A stretch of DNA of 39,672 nucleotides, taken from a virus. Shown here one piece after another: positions 27,301 to 36,847 of this stretch (positions are counted from its first letter, which is position 1; the number at the start of each line of letters is the position of its first letter). The stretch lies in IMG/VR virus record IMGVR_UViG_3300017739_000028, positions 1-39,672 of that record; one strand, given 5' to 3'. Under the pieces are notes generated by a model, which was not told where the DNA came from, made no database searches, and was given only the letters and a program-made list of their open reading frames with translations. Both the position numbers and the translations under genes were made by a program.

Positions 27301-30300
27301 CCATGTCGCCTTGGTTGCCACGAATGGAGGCACGGATGTTGTTTGCCTGTTGTGTTCTAATCGGTTTATCGCCATGGTTTCGCACCTCGGCGGGGCCAAA
27401 GGCTGCTTCTCCCGGCATGGCACTACGCACCCCACCTACTTCTGCCACGTTTACAGAAAGCCCGCCGTAACTTGTAAAGTGGAGACCAATACCCAACCCC
27501 TGCTTGGCTTCAATTGGCAAGTCATGGGTGTCGTAGAAAGGAACCTTCACACCTTCTTGGTTGACCAAGAAGTGTTTGTCATCCGCCAGCATGTGCGGGG
27601 CTTGATTTTGCAAAAGGCCAACAGACTCTTTACTTCTTTGCCGGAAGTCCGACAGCAGCATTTGCACACTTCCGCTTTGGGAGGTCTGGAAGTTGCGTTG
27701 CCCGTACGCCATATCCAACTTGCTCCCAACAGGGAATGAGTCTGGGTCAGTCGAAGAAACAACTTTGCCGTCTGGTGAGACTCGTACTTCCAAGATGCGT
27801 GAGCCATCGGTATGTAGGGCAGTCTGTCCAAAGGCCATGGCTTCTGAACCAATGCTCTCGCTCACCACACCCGGACCAATGTTGACATTCTCAGCAATAG
27901 TTTCCAGTGCCCCAGAGAATGGTACGAACTCAGGATCGCCTTGTGATTCCTGCAAGTAGAAGACCGCGTCGTTTCTCTTTGTAACATCACCAATGACTTG
28001 GAAACCCAAAGACATATAAACGCCGTCAGTGCCTTGGAAAGAATGACCAACTGGCTTTCCGCCACCTCTCAGAATTGGCTTGAGCAAAGGTGTTCTTGTG
28101 TTGGGATCAAGCAAGTCTGATATCGGGTGGTGCGTACCGCCGAACTCTTGGTGCTGGTTTTTCTTAGACAACTCTCTGAGTGGAGTTGATGTATTACCGC
28201 TACTGCCAAACACGCCTTCAACAGTTTGGTCAAAGAGTGAAGCCATTTGGATGATCTGATCTTTGGTAAGCCAGTTGCGACCGTCTTTGCCAAATGCCAA
28301 CTCGTGTTGGACCACGCTAGACATATCTTGGTGTAGTGCAACACCAGTGGGAGCGACAATTAACGGGAAGATATTTCTGTTACCTCCCGCAAAGTTGCTG
28401 GCGATAGCAATGTTGGTTGCGGCATAAGTCCCCGGTCCCGCTGCACCATGAGCGGACGTAATCATCTTTTTACCATCTACCAATCTGCCGCCATGAAAGA
28501 AAGCAATCGGGTTGCCGCGTTCATCAGTTAGGTCTATACCAGAGTCCTCTACAAACTCACGGGCCGCTGCCGGAAATCTTTCAAGATCAATATATTTTGT
28601 GTTAGTGTTTCTTGGATAGCCTGTTTCGTTTCTGAGATTTCCACCATCGTAAAAGTGATTTGGGACATTGTCACGGTCTACTGACAGGCTGGCACGAAGG
28701 TCAAAGTTTTTAGCAGGGTCTTTCTCTGCTACACGGAATGAGTTGTCAATATCTTTAACCAGCCGGCGGGCCGCTCCGAGTGACCCCATGCCCTCTACCA
28801 ATGAACGGGACTTCCATCCCTCTGGAGTAGCCTCCGGGTTTGCTGCTTCCCATTCAGTCAACGCAGCGTCTACCGCATCAGTGTCAACACCAACCGCCTG
28901 CAATTCAGCACGCATGGATCGTTGTTCACCTGTTGTCAACTGACGTGACCTGCCAGACAAAAGGCTTGCAATGTCATCGCCACGGAACACTTCCGATGCT
29001 TCGATTGGAGACTCAGCGATTGCCTTCACACCGCGAGTTGGCTTCTTGCCTTTCGCCGCCGCCTTGGCTTGCTGCTGGCGTGAAGCACTGACCCGACCAC
29101 TGGTGGTCCGTGAGACAACCCAGATAGCAGCCTGTGCCTCTGCGGGGTCCATACCTGTTTTCTCAGCAATCTTGCGAACAAGAATGGTGCTGGCTAAGAA
29201 CTCGCCTACGTTGGACATCCGCTTGTTGAAGATCCCGTAGGCACGGGCCATAAGAGTGTCACCAACGACTTGGCTCAGATCGCCGTTCAACGCCTTTTGG
29301 AACGCAGTGACCTTAAGACCACTCAACTGCATTTCTTGTTCAGTAGCAGCCGTCAGGGCACGAACAGTGTTGTTCATGTCAGCACCAAGTCCACCATGAC
29401 GTTCGACCGACTCACGAATTTGCGTTGGGGTAAGGGACCGACCAGAGTCCTTCCAGTCTTTGATGACACCAAGTCCAACAATTACTGACTTCTCAACTGA
29501 CTTGCTAGGGCTGGTCGCCGCTAACACACCGGCCAAACGCCAAGGTTCAATCTCCATACCCTGAGCCGCTTTGTCAATCGTCAGGCTGGCGGCTTGGTAC
29601 CACTTCGCCATTGGCCTGCCCATCTCGGCAGCCTTTGTCAAGTGATTCACAGACGGGAAAGCCCTCAGATGGTCACGAATGCTTTCGGCGGTGGCTCGCC
29701 GGCCAACCTTGCCAATTTCATCATCCGTGAGGTACGCCACGTTGCGGCCAAGAACATCACGAGCAAGGACACGCTTGCCGTCACTGACCCTTCTGCTGGC
29801 ACGCAGGCTATGGCTGTCCTCCGCCTCTTTGCCCTCTTCCACTGGAAGGTCAAGTGCCATTGCTTCAGGCGATGGGATAAACACTTTTTGCTCTGCGAAA
29901 GGACGCTCTTCGTACGGAACGAAATCGACCTCACTCGCTGTTGGGATGCTGCCGTCTTCACGACGCAAGTGTCCTCCGAAATGCATGAAGGCATTCTGCA
30001 TGCGTGTCTCTGCAATCAAAGCAGGCAATGCACCCTCGGTGTACATCTGTGAGTGCTGAACAACTGCGTTCTCTTCACCAACCATGCCGAAGGACGATCC
30101 TTCTTTGGCGTGACCAAAGATATCGTGAACGACACGGAACACGTCGTTGTGTGTCAACTCATACTCGCCACCACCGTCAGTTGGGACAGTGATGCCTGTT
30201 CTTTCCATCAATGGGTGGTCGCCCAAGAAGTCGCCACCATCCTCTTGGATTGTTGGGTAGAAGACCAAAGTCTTTTCGTCAGCAACTTGGTCACGCATCT

Positions 30301-33300
30301 TCTTAGAGGGCGACCGTTGATCTGGCGAGCCTTTGACTGGTGGCTGGTACGGCTCCATACCTTCCTGCGAGTGGGCAACAAAGTTGTATCCACTTTCAAG
30401 AAGCAGATTGAACTGAGCCATGTTCTCACCCTTGAACTTGTTATAGGCTCGGACTACTTGTTCATCGTATGGCTTATGCTCTACGGATTCCAACTCGTCG
30501 GCAAGCCGGCGGTGCAACTCTGAATCCACCTCAGTAACTGCTGTGTTCAGACTTGGCAACCCAACACCTTTGGCGTAGTCGTTTGCAAGGCTACGCAACC
30601 CAGTGTTTTCACCATTGCTAACGCCACGGCTAAACCGTAAGTCAATTTCAGACTCGCCACGAGAACGCCGCCCATGGTGACGCTTGCGTTGCCTCTGAAT
30701 CTGACGCTGTTCTGGTGTTGATGCAGTAGGGCTTAAGTGGTCTGCAATGTCCTGAACCATCTGGTCAATCTCAGAAATGGTCCCAGCCTCTGATTTAAGG
30801 CGGCGGTTCAACTCTTCTAATGGTGAGACAGTGTCTTCAGAGCCAGCACCCTTGACAACCTCTTGGGCCTCTTGGTCGGTAGCAGGCTTCACAACCTCTT
30901 TGCCACCTTCAACTGTACCAACGTGTGCAGTCGAGAAAGGCAAGCCTTCCATCTGGGCCTGCATCGCACCAATGTAAATCTGAGCATCACGGCCAAGCAC
31001 TCCGTACTGAGCAAGCCGTCTACGGAACCAGTCAGCAACACGTTGAGGTGTAGACGCATCTGGGTTCAGGTCAGAATGCAAACCAACTCTTCGAGCAAGT
31101 GTGGCATTTGTGTCTGCCGTCATTTCAGCCCGAAGGCCATCAACGGCTTGGCGAACAGCAGTGGCCTCTTCTGTTCTGCCCTCTTGCTCAAGTTGTTCGA
31201 TTGTGCGGGTAATGTCTTGGGCAACATCCCTGCCGCCATCGTCTTTCATATCCTGAATCAGCGAATCCATAAACTCGCTGTCCGTAGGCTCACCGTAAAT
31301 TTTAGACAGTGCTTCTCTGAGATCATGTTCTTGATCTCTATTCATCCACTGGCCCGTCATGCCGCTTTCGGTAATTGAAGCCATCAACGCACGGTGCAAC
31401 TCAGGATTGTCACGTTTAAGGTGGTGGTCAAACTCATGGAACATGATGTCAATCCATGTTCTTTCGACCTGCTTTTGAGAATCGAGCATGATGACATCGA
31501 CTGCCTTGTCTCTCATCAGACCTTCGTTAACTAGGCTTACCTGTTCACCATCAGCGTTTGTGCCCTGCATGAACACAACCTTCTTGCCAAGTTTACGACC
31601 CGCCTCAACAACAGATTTCTGCTCTTGCGTCAAATCAGATTCTGAGACTTCCGTAACTGTAACCCCCGTACCTTTCTCTTTTTCTACCTGCCGTTGTGCT
31701 TCAATAAGGTTTGTTGTTTGCTGTGCGACGGATTGTTCTGTCCCGCTGACACGAATCGATTCGGGGGCTTGAAAGTTTGGGTTGCCTTCTGCAAAAAAGT
31801 CTGCCGCGTCTGCTGGTGCCAAGACTTGCTCACCGTTCATGTAAGCATCTTTTTGTGCCCCGTCCAGATGAATCACTCCCAACCCGCCACCCATAGATGC
31901 TCTGCGAGACTGAAACTCGTGGACGGTATTAAGGTCAACACTTTCTTGGTCAAAAGCCATGACGCTAACAATGTTTCCTTCAGCGTCAACCAAAGCAACA
32001 GCACCATTAGATTGACCAGTGGTAATCGAGTTAGACCCAACAAAGTTTCCAACAAACGCACCAAGCGTGCCATTGTCGGACGCGGCGGTAATTTGTGCTT
32101 CACTTACCGTGTTGGGATCAAACAGAACATAACTTTCGCCAACAGGCACAAGTCCTTTGCCTTCAGTCTGGTCTGGTGTAAGCGTGTCCAACTGGGCTTG
32201 AGTCAAAAGTGCAGCGGCCTGTGCCCCGCTTTCTACAAGCCTCATTTGACCAGCGGCAACGGCTCCAGCGTTGGCATCCATGCCGGCGGTATTTGTAGGT
32301 GCGTCAAACCCAATGCCAATTCCAGAAGATCCGCCGTCAGCAGCGTTTGCTACAGCGGTAGCAAGCATGCCAATCCGCTTGTGTTGCTCTACCATTTTGT
32401 TGAGTTGCTGCTGATCTCGTTGGTATTGCGATGCACCGGACGTTACACCAAACGGACCCATTGCAATCATGCCGGACAAGGCCACGTTTTGGGCTTCAAT
32501 GAGGTTAAACCCCTCGCCGGAGTCAAAGCCCAAAATGTCACCGCCAACCAAGTCATCCATCATTGTCTGAAGCAACTCGGTGCCACCCTCGGAAGTTGGT
32601 GCAACAACCAATCCGTGGGCCATAGTTTCAGCAAGCCGCCGTCGTGACGCAAGTCGCGTAGCACGTTCAACAGTGTTTGTGCCTGCGTACCTGCTCAGAG
32701 CCTTGGACAATCCACTTTCGACACCCGCAGTTGCAGCATTCCCTTTAAGTCGCTTCATTACGCCTGCAACCGGCAAGAAGTCAACGCCACCTTTTGCAAG
32801 TCCAACTCCAACAACTTTTGCGGTGTTGAACTCTTCATCTGAACCAGCCATTGTCATGGCAGACTCTTGCGTGGTACGAGTAGAGCCAACTACAGCACCA
32901 CCGATTGACCCTGAAGTTTTAGCAACAAGACCTCGTCCAGCACCAGCCTTTGCCAACTGCATCGCTGTCTGTTTTTTAGCAAGATCAACTGCGGCTTTAC
33001 CGGCTAATTTTTTTCCTGCTGTACCAACAACGCCTGCACCAGTCATAACCATGAGAATGTCAATGGAACCAGCACCAAGCGTATAAAGAGCCGCTTCTCC
33101 AGCAGTGCCCTTTTGCAACTCTTCATCTTCTTCTAAAACCATGGACCGCCTGCGTGTGGGGTCCAACAATTGCGGAAGCATTTGGAACGACCGAGCGATT
33201 GCAAAGTCATCCATCTGTTCTTGGCTGCCGTCTTCTTCGGCAAGACCAGAGAACACGTTGTACATATTCCTGACGCTTCCAAGAGTTTCACGGAGGCCAG

Positions 33301-34069
33301 TGGTAAAAGCGTTTGCATCACGACGTGACGCTCCAGTCAGAGTGAAGAACCCTGCGGTGCCTTGACCAAAGAAATCTTCATTGCCGCCAAAGGCTGCGTA
33401 TCGCAACACTTCCATACCGTCAGCCGAGTTGGGGCTGTGCCCACCCTCATTCAACAGGGATTGCAAATACTCAACGTGGGTCGCAGAAATAATGCCACCC
33501 GTAGCCTCCATTTGCTGGTCTACTTGGCGTGCATACTCATTGTCTTCCGCCAGACGTGCAGTGTGGGCACGACGAAGAATCTCAATGGCGGTAAGTTTGC
33601 CGTCAGACAGGCGGCGTGACTCCATGTTGCCTTGGTGTGGACCCTCAAGCAGAAACTGCAATTCACCCCGACCGGCAAGTCGTGATTCAAAAGGATCTTC
33701 TGGCTCGTCAATCGTTCCTGTTACTTTAGTTGCCTCAGGACGGTCTTTGACTGCGTCTACAGATGACTTGTCTCTAGACTCCTGCGACTTAACAAGAGTG
33801 TCGATACCTTTCGGCTCAACGCCCATTTCAGTGAGGTTACGACGCAACTCTTCACGTTCTTTTTCATCCAGAGATGCGATGTTGGGCAACTCAATTGACT
33901 CACCCTTTGTGGGGTCAGCCATTTCAAGAGTAGATGCACCGATGTCATACAGGCGACCATTTGTACCAACTTGGTACTTCGGCTTTTTGGGGGTGGTCAA
34001 ACCCTCGGTCAAAGTTTTATCTTCTTTGCCTTCGGGATCAATGCCGCCGGTAATCGGGTCAATGCTCAT
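24335..34069 (-). CDS. Giant polyvalent protein, 3,244 aa
   Basis: A quarter of the genome. N-terminal 300 residues polar; a hydrophobic Gly/Ala stretch at 331-360; HEFDH (878-882), a HExxH zinc-peptidase-type motif; a domain with FRVVHDIFGH (1311-1320) and GEENAVVQHS, ETRMQN; a helical domain with AAIWVVSRTTSG and ALNGDLSQVVGDTL (about 1470-1660), DUF7178-like; FFHGGR (1857-1862) and GPGTYAATN (1878-1886), like an ADP-ribosyltransferase; ALENVSRLSTYVVSRDGG...DFSRKGTW (2711-2751), LPD38-like; and a C-terminal domain with DGTPKGEGFLG (3152-3162) and PTLVPTLT. Such proteins are packaged and injected to act on the host early. It overlaps the upstream 411-aa gene by one base (TAATG). Domain names are by recall. 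Confidence 0.85.
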   Translation of the reverse strand: MSIDPITGGIDPEGKEDKTLTEGLTTPKKPKYQVGTNGRLYDIGASTLEMADPTKGESIELPNIASLDEKEREELRRNLTEMGVEPKGIDTLVKSQESRDKSSVDAVKDRPEATKVTGTIDEPEDPFESRLAGRGELQFLLEGPHQGNMESRRLSDGKLTAIEILRRAHTARLAEDNEYARQVDQQMEATGGIISATHVEYLQSLLNEGGHSPNSADGMEVLRYAAFGGNEDFFGQGTAGFFTLTGASRRDANAFTTGLRETLGSVRNMYNVFSGLAEEDGSQEQMDDFAIARSFQMLPQLLDPTRRRSMVLEEDEELQKGTAGEAALYTLGAGSIDILMVMTGAGVVGTAGKKLAGKAAVDLAKKQTAMQLAKAGAGRGLVAKTSGSIGGAVVGSTRTTQESAMTMAGSDEEFNTAKVVGVGLAKGGVDFLPVAGVMKRLKGNAATAGVESGLSKALSRYAGTNTVERATRLASRRRLAETMAHGLVVAPTSEGGTELLQTMMDDLVGGDILGFDSGEGFNLIEAQNVALSGMIAMGPFGVTSGASQYQRDQQQLNKMVEQHKRIGMLATAVANAADGGSSGIGIGFDAPTNTAGMDANAGAVAAGQMRLVESGAQAAALLTQAQLDTLTPDQTEGKGLVPVGESYVLFDPNTVSEAQITAASDNGTLGAFVGNFVGSNSITTGQSNGAVALVDAEGNIVSVMAFDQESVDLNTVHEFQSRRASMGGGLGVIHLDGAQKDAYMNGEQVLAPADAADFFAEGNPNFQAPESIRVSGTEQSVAQQTTNLIEAQRQVEKEKGTGVTVTEVSESDLTQEQKSVVEAGRKLGKKVVFMQGTNADGEQVSLVNEGLMRDKAVDVIMLDSQKQVERTWIDIMFHEFDHHLKRDNPELHRALMASITESGMTGQWMNRDQEHDLREALSKIYGEPTDSEFMDSLIQDMKDDGGRDVAQDITRTIEQLEQEGRTEEATAVRQAVDGLRAEMTADTNATLARRVGLHSDLNPDASTPQRVADWFRRRLAQYGVLGRDAQIYIGAMQAQMEGLPFSTAHVGTVEGGKEVVKPATDQEAQEVVKGAGSEDTVSPLEELNRRLKSEAGTISEIDQMVQDIADHLSPTASTPEQRQIQRQRKRHHGRRSRGESEIDLRFSRGVSNGENTGLRSLANDYAKGVGLPSLNTAVTEVDSELHRRLADELESVEHKPYDEQVVRAYNKFKGENMAQFNLLLESGYNFVAHSQEGMEPYQPPVKGSPDQRSPSKKMRDQVADEKTLVFYPTIQEDGGDFLGDHPLMERTGITVPTDGGGEYELTHNDVFRVVHDIFGHAKEGSSFGMVGEENAVVQHSQMYTEGALPALIAETRMQNAFMHFGGHLRREDGSIPTASEVDFVPYEERPFAEQKVFIPSPEAMALDLPVEEGKEAEDSHSLRASRRVSDGKRVLARDVLGRNVAYLTDDEIGKVGRRATAESIRDHLRAFPSVNHLTKAAEMGRPMAKWYQAASLTIDKAAQGMEIEPWRLAGVLAATSPSKSVEKSVIVGLGVIKDWKDSGRSLTPTQIRESVERHGGLGADMNNTVRALTAATEQEMQLSGLKVTAFQKALNGDLSQVVGDTLMARAYGIFNKRMSNVGEFLASTILVRKIAEKTGMDPAEAQAAIWVVSRTTSGRVSASRQQQAKAAAKGKKPTRGVKAIAESPIEASEVFRGDDIASLLSGRSRQLTTGEQRSMRAELQAVGVDTDAVDAALTEWEAANPEATPEGWKSRSLVEGMGSLGAARRLVKDIDNSFRVAEKDPAKNFDLRASLSVDRDNVPNHFYDGGNLRNETGYPRNTNTKYIDLERFPAAAREFVEDSGIDLTDERGNPIAFFHGGRLVDGKKMITSAHGAAGPGTYAATNIAIASNFAGGNRNIFPLIVAPTGVALHQDMSSVVQHELAFGKDGRNWLTKDQIIQMASLFDQTVEGVFGSSGNTSTPLRELSKKNQHQEFGGTHHPISDLLDPNTRTPLLKPILRGGGKPVGHSFQGTDGVYMSLGFQVIGDVTKRNDAVFYLQESQGDPEFVPFSGALETIAENVNIGPGVVSESIGSEAMAFGQTALHTDGSRILEVRVSPDGKVVSSTDPDSFPVGSKLDMAYGQRNFQTSQSGSVQMLLSDFRQRSKESVGLLQNQAPHMLADDKHFLVNQEGVKVPFYDTHDLPIEAKQGLGIGLHFTSYGGLSVNVAEVGGVRSAMPGEAAFGPAEVRNHGDKPIRTQQANNIRASIRGNQGDMEFVDDLSTRVQRGLIDRFVDLRHARDELKSRGKLREDRDFYSGVRLQDAKIQQGIQDYRDDTIQPFAQLMAENDISDSELEEYAYALHAKERNAQIAKVNPDMADGGSGMTNAEADAIIANIAADPRSMAFQELAGMLQNIQLENLSLLQESGLITLDEEITLGKTYNHYVPLQGISDPIEAETRREMDAVMPGPKGTEMGKGGTGMRKAKGRAGRAPDVLANALMRRGDVLARIYKNRTANRLLRGAIALNEPSLFNVVADKPEGVEGYASRPEVQTVHLERDMRINGKQKKAGDTVYIEVASPELVAVLNKSTNAGNSAADTILRASNTVISGMRFMITQFAPEFMLRNIVRDAQTAVLAQSAEQGKGLATLRKLGDALKTTLGHEFGKAGPLESEYQEMISEGGRQAGYSRLDLDAIADDMRKARRALKNGGRVTRSGWKKAFGWILDVGQALENVSRLSTYVVSRDGGMTKEQAALRARDVTVDFSRKGTWGGALNMLYLYSNAGLQGSARLVESTITSKNGKRIVAGLSGMGVLATYWNAAVDEEDPDTGLMGYDLIPEWEKRSHAIFMIPGSGGDYMKVPLPYGFHMIYNVGTTTAEVANGTMSLKDGLSRFAMTGLDTFNPISGSGVTANFASSAVPTPVKPLADLALNRNFAGNRIYANQSFGYQGPRSQQGFDTTPDMWKDLAAFMNEVTGGDQYEPGFIDQEPEVFRHVYSAFSGDIGRTVGRLSRLAEAVTDEEAMEIMGTSREDVPWLRTFVGTVTERDRDTVYRELRADTQKVYVAYNSAAEAGDVPKMEEIEKRDPNYLELALIIHAPGGFESANRKIKQGLKQVRAIQDTAEHDGSRKDELELVRAGRVVRNEALRLYGAVLKEQRGQTDEKKNDFGTRVDGTPKGEGFLGRIEGPDGKPMTEVSIQYDDVLDGKPIPTLVPTLTSEEIAYLRKHGTGYMDSTEDPKMVESIQRKAIDHARERDGKGLSPFAD

Positions 34070-35304
34070 TAAAGATCCAATCCTGTGAGTCTTGAAACTG
34101 CTTCAGCACTTGGGCTTACTGGTTGTGTGCCGACACTATCATTACCTGCGGGGGGCTGACTTACTACCCCTGACTGATTTCCGGGTGCCGCCGGCGTAGG
34201 TGCGGGCTGTGCCACAGCCTTCAACGCAGGGAAAAGTGCTTGCAACTGTCCAGTGGCATCAGCGTTAACAGCCTCAATCAAATACGGCATGTCTGATTGT
34301 GTTGCAAAAATTCTGCCAGTGAACCGCATAGACGCTTGGTTCAATGATGAAATTACTTGATCCTGAGTTGGGGCTTTGCCGTCATTACTAACAGGGGGCA
34401 TCGATTCAAGCAGTGGAATAATCGAACCCGAGATGCTAGTGGCCGGACCACCTTGGTTTAACACAGTGGCTGTTGCAACTCCCAGATAAGACCGCGAGTC
34501 GTATGTTTCGTCAGTGTTAGGGACAGAGTATCTGCCGACTATTGCCATGTTGCGACGGCGAGCGGAAGCATCCTCTGAAAGAGCAGCCTGTTGTTGCACC
34601 AACGCATCGAACTCGGACTGTCTAGACGGATCTACAAACTTACCACTGACTGGGTTTCTCATGCCTTCATACTGTTTGATACGAGTCTCGATGTCCCGCA
34701 ACTCGTCTTCGCGTGTGTGAACGCGACGTGCCTCTTGTGCTGATCCGTGACGAATCTTTTGCTGGTGGGCAGCCTGAATTTCTTCTGGCGACCTGTTTGC
34801 ATTCGTCCCAGACCTACCTGTGGTCTTAACTTTTGACATAAGGAGATCACGGGCGTAGGCTTGTGCGTTTGGGTAGTCCATGCCCATGACTGCCTCTTCA
34901 ATGCCTTGGATTTGCACTTGAGTGAAACCGGCAGCCCGAAGACCTTTCACAATCTTCATCTTGCCTTCTAACTCTTCACGTTGGGTACGCAGGCGTTCGG
35001 TTGCATCACGACGAATTTGATTGCGGCTTGCAACAATTGCAGTTGCTTTCTCAGGAGTAATCGGAATATAGAGGGCTTCTTTTCCGGGTTCCTGCTGCAT
35101 GGCATAGAGGTAGTCGCCACGTCGCACAATGTCCATAGACTCCATGCCACTTGGGTTGTCGTTGTGCAACGCCTCGACTGCCGCAGCAGAACTGGTGTTG
35201 GACAGCGGGTTAGCAGATCGGTTGTCAGTTTGACTAAGTAGATTCTCCATTTGACCAATGGTTTCAACCATGTCTGGAGTTACGGGCTTTTGAATTTGTG
35301 ACAT
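34069..35304 (-). CDS. Internal virion protein, 411 aa
   Basis: Mostly helical and polar. MSQIQKPVTPDMVETIGQME at the start, a long charged segment (RNQIRRDATERLRTQREELE) and RHGSAQEARRVHTREDELRD form likely coiled coils. Then GRYSVPNTDETYDSRSYLGV and a Pro/Gln/Ala-rich end. No enzymatic motif. Placed between the polyvalent gene and two other internal proteins, with one-base overlaps on both sides, it is likely an ejection or core protein of the podovirus head. No direct homologue recognised. Confidence 0.65.
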   Translation of the reverse strand: MSQIQKPVTPDMVETIGQMENLLSQTDNRSANPLSNTSSAAAVEALHNDNPSGMESMDIVRRGDYLYAMQQEPGKEALYIPITPEKATAIVASRNQIRRDATERLRTQREELEGKMKIVKGLRAAGFTQVQIQGIEEAVMGMDYPNAQAYARDLLMSKVKTTGRSGTNANRSPEEIQAAHQQKIRHGSAQEARRVHTREDELRDIETRIKQYEGMRNPVSGKFVDPSRQSEFDALVQQQAALSEDASARRRNMAIVGRYSVPNTDETYDSRSYLGVATATVLNQGGPATSISGSIIPLLESMPPVSNDGKAPTQDQVISSLNQASMRFTGRIFATQSDMPYLIEAVNADATGQLQALFPALKAVAQPAPTPAAPGNQSGVVSQPPAGNDSVGTQPVSPSAEAVSRLTGLDL

Positions 35305-35795
35305 TACAGTTTGCCTCCAACACCAATTTTACTGCCGGTATATTGCTTTGACGGATCTGCCTTGGTGTCCAACTTGCTACCTACACCTTTGGCAATAGAC
35401 TCAGACACGGTCGGTGCTTTCTCTCCACCAAAGATTGCTTCTTCAAAGCCATCCATGCTGCCGGCGAACAGTTTGAGCCTCTTGGAAAAGGTTTCTGCAC
35501 GACGGTCACGCTGTTCCTTTAACTCAGCGTCGTATTTTTCTTTAGCCTCGTCAACTGCTACCTGTGCTGTGTCGATTCGCTTTTGCTTACGCTCTTGGAA
35601 TCCCTTGAAGCCAGACTGAAAGCCCTTAACCAAGGACGCTGTCTGCAAGTCCAAGCCTTCGGTGTCAAGACCCATGGCAATGTTTGCAAGGCCACTAAAG
35701 GTCTGAGCCTTGTTCTCTTCTTTTGCTTTTTGCTCTTCGGCCTGTTTGAGAACTTGTGCCGCCATATCAACTGCTGCGTCGTAGTTAAATGCCAT
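35304..35795 (-). CDS. Internal virion protein, 163 aa
   Basis: Helical, charged: MAFNYDAAVDMAAQVLKQAE at the start, KKAKEENK-like region (EEQKAKEENKAQTF), then ERKQKRIDTAQVAVDEAKEK, a good coiled coil. GGKL at the end (KIGVGGKL). AAGGA lies six bases before the ATG. Short virion core/ejection protein is the best guess from neighbours (it precedes the 411-aa gene and follows the Gly-rich ejection-like gene). No known motif. Confidence 0.6.
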   Translation of the reverse strand: MAFNYDAAVDMAAQVLKQAEEQKAKEENKAQTFSGLANIAMGLDTEGLDLQTASLVKGFQSGFKGFQERKQKRIDTAQVAVDEAKEKYDAELKEQRDRRAETFSKRLKLFAGSMDGFEEAIFGGEKAPTVSESIAKGVGSKLDTKADPSKQYTGSKIGVGGKL

Positions 35796-35804
35796 GTCTA
35801 ATCC

Positions 35805-36845
35805 TTACGCTGGTACCGCTGCTTGTCCGGCTTGGAACGCACCGCCCATGCCGCCCCCCATGCCGCCGAAGTAGTTACTGAGTCCTGCGGAGAAGCCGCC
35901 GCCAAAGCCGCCTCCGCCCATCATGCTGCCAAAGCCGCCGGCAACACCACCAGTCAAAGCACCAATTCCCATGCCAATGACTTGCTGACCAAGAGCCGCA
36001 CGGCCAAGTCCCTCTTGCAACTGTGCCCCTGCAATCATTTCGTCCATGCCGACCATCTTATTGATATAGGTGCCCATCTGTTGTTGGTATGAACCAACAC
36101 CCTGTGCGGCCAAGTTGCCAAACGCACCGATGCCTTGTTGCATAAGGTCAAGTCGGGCAGTCTCTGCATCCTGACGCAAGCCTTGCATCCGCTGGGCATA
36201 AGACTCGTAGCCACCAAGGTAGGTGTTCATGCGTGCAGTCTCAAGACCAGTGGTCTGAGAAATTGCATTCTGGTCAAACTGACCAAGCGTCTGACCCGCC
36301 ATATTTAACTGACTTGCCAGTTGGGCACCGTATTGCTCTCGCATTGCTGCTTGCCGTAGGGCACCTTGCGTTTCCGCCGCAGACACTTGAGCCTGACCAG
36401 TTGTCGTACCACCAACGCCACCGAAGGCAGCGGACTGTTGTGCCCTTGCAGCCTCAGTAGCGGATTGCTGGGCGAGTAATTCAAGCGAAGCATCCCGTCC
36501 CGTCGCCAACTCGTCGTATGCTCGGTCGAAATACCCCGACATCGAGTCTCTAGCAGATGACAAATCAGAACGAAGTTGCGTAAGAACGCCCGAGAACTGG
36601 TTATCAACTTCACTGAGATACCTCGATCTGTCAACTTCCATGTCTTGATACAAGCCCATCATGACCCCACGGGCCTCGTCCCCTAGAGCGTCATACTCTC
36701 CACGCATCTCGGTGCCCAAACCGCGATACATACCAAGCATTTCGTTGGCAAAGTCTGAGTATCGACCATAGGAACCACCCATCATTTGGCTGTATGCGTC
36801 GTAATGTTGTCCGGTGCCTCCGAACATATCATCTAAGAAACCCAT
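35805..36845 (-). CDS. Ejection-type internal protein with Gly-rich tail
   Basis: 346 aa. MGFLDDMFGGTGQHYDAYSQ at the start, then Gln/Ala/Arg-rich helices with repeated LxxQxA patterns (ARAQQSAAFGGVGGTTTG; LRQAAMREQYGAQLASQL) and a Gly/Met/Ala tail (GIGALTGGVAGGFGSMMGGG) that could insert in a membrane. The layout resembles internal core proteins of podoviruses such as P22 gp7/gp20-type ejection proteins that form the injection channel. AGGAG six bases before the ATG. Sits between the 939-aa tail gene and the 163-aa protein. Sequence-level homology was not recognised. Confidence 0.7.
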   Translation of the reverse strand: MGFLDDMFGGTGQHYDAYSQMMGGSYGRYSDFANEMLGMYRGLGTEMRGEYDALGDEARGVMMGLYQDMEVDRSRYLSEVDNQFSGVLTQLRSDLSSARDSMSGYFDRAYDELATGRDASLELLAQQSATEAARAQQSAAFGGVGGTTTGQAQVSAAETQGALRQAAMREQYGAQLASQLNMAGQTLGQFDQNAISQTTGLETARMNTYLGGYESYAQRMQGLRQDAETARLDLMQQGIGAFGNLAAQGVGSYQQQMGTYINKMVGMDEMIAGAQLQEGLGRAALGQQVIGMGIGALTGGVAGGFGSMMGGGGFGGGFSAGLSNYFGGMGGGMGGAFQAGQAAVPA

Positions 36846-36847
36846 GG

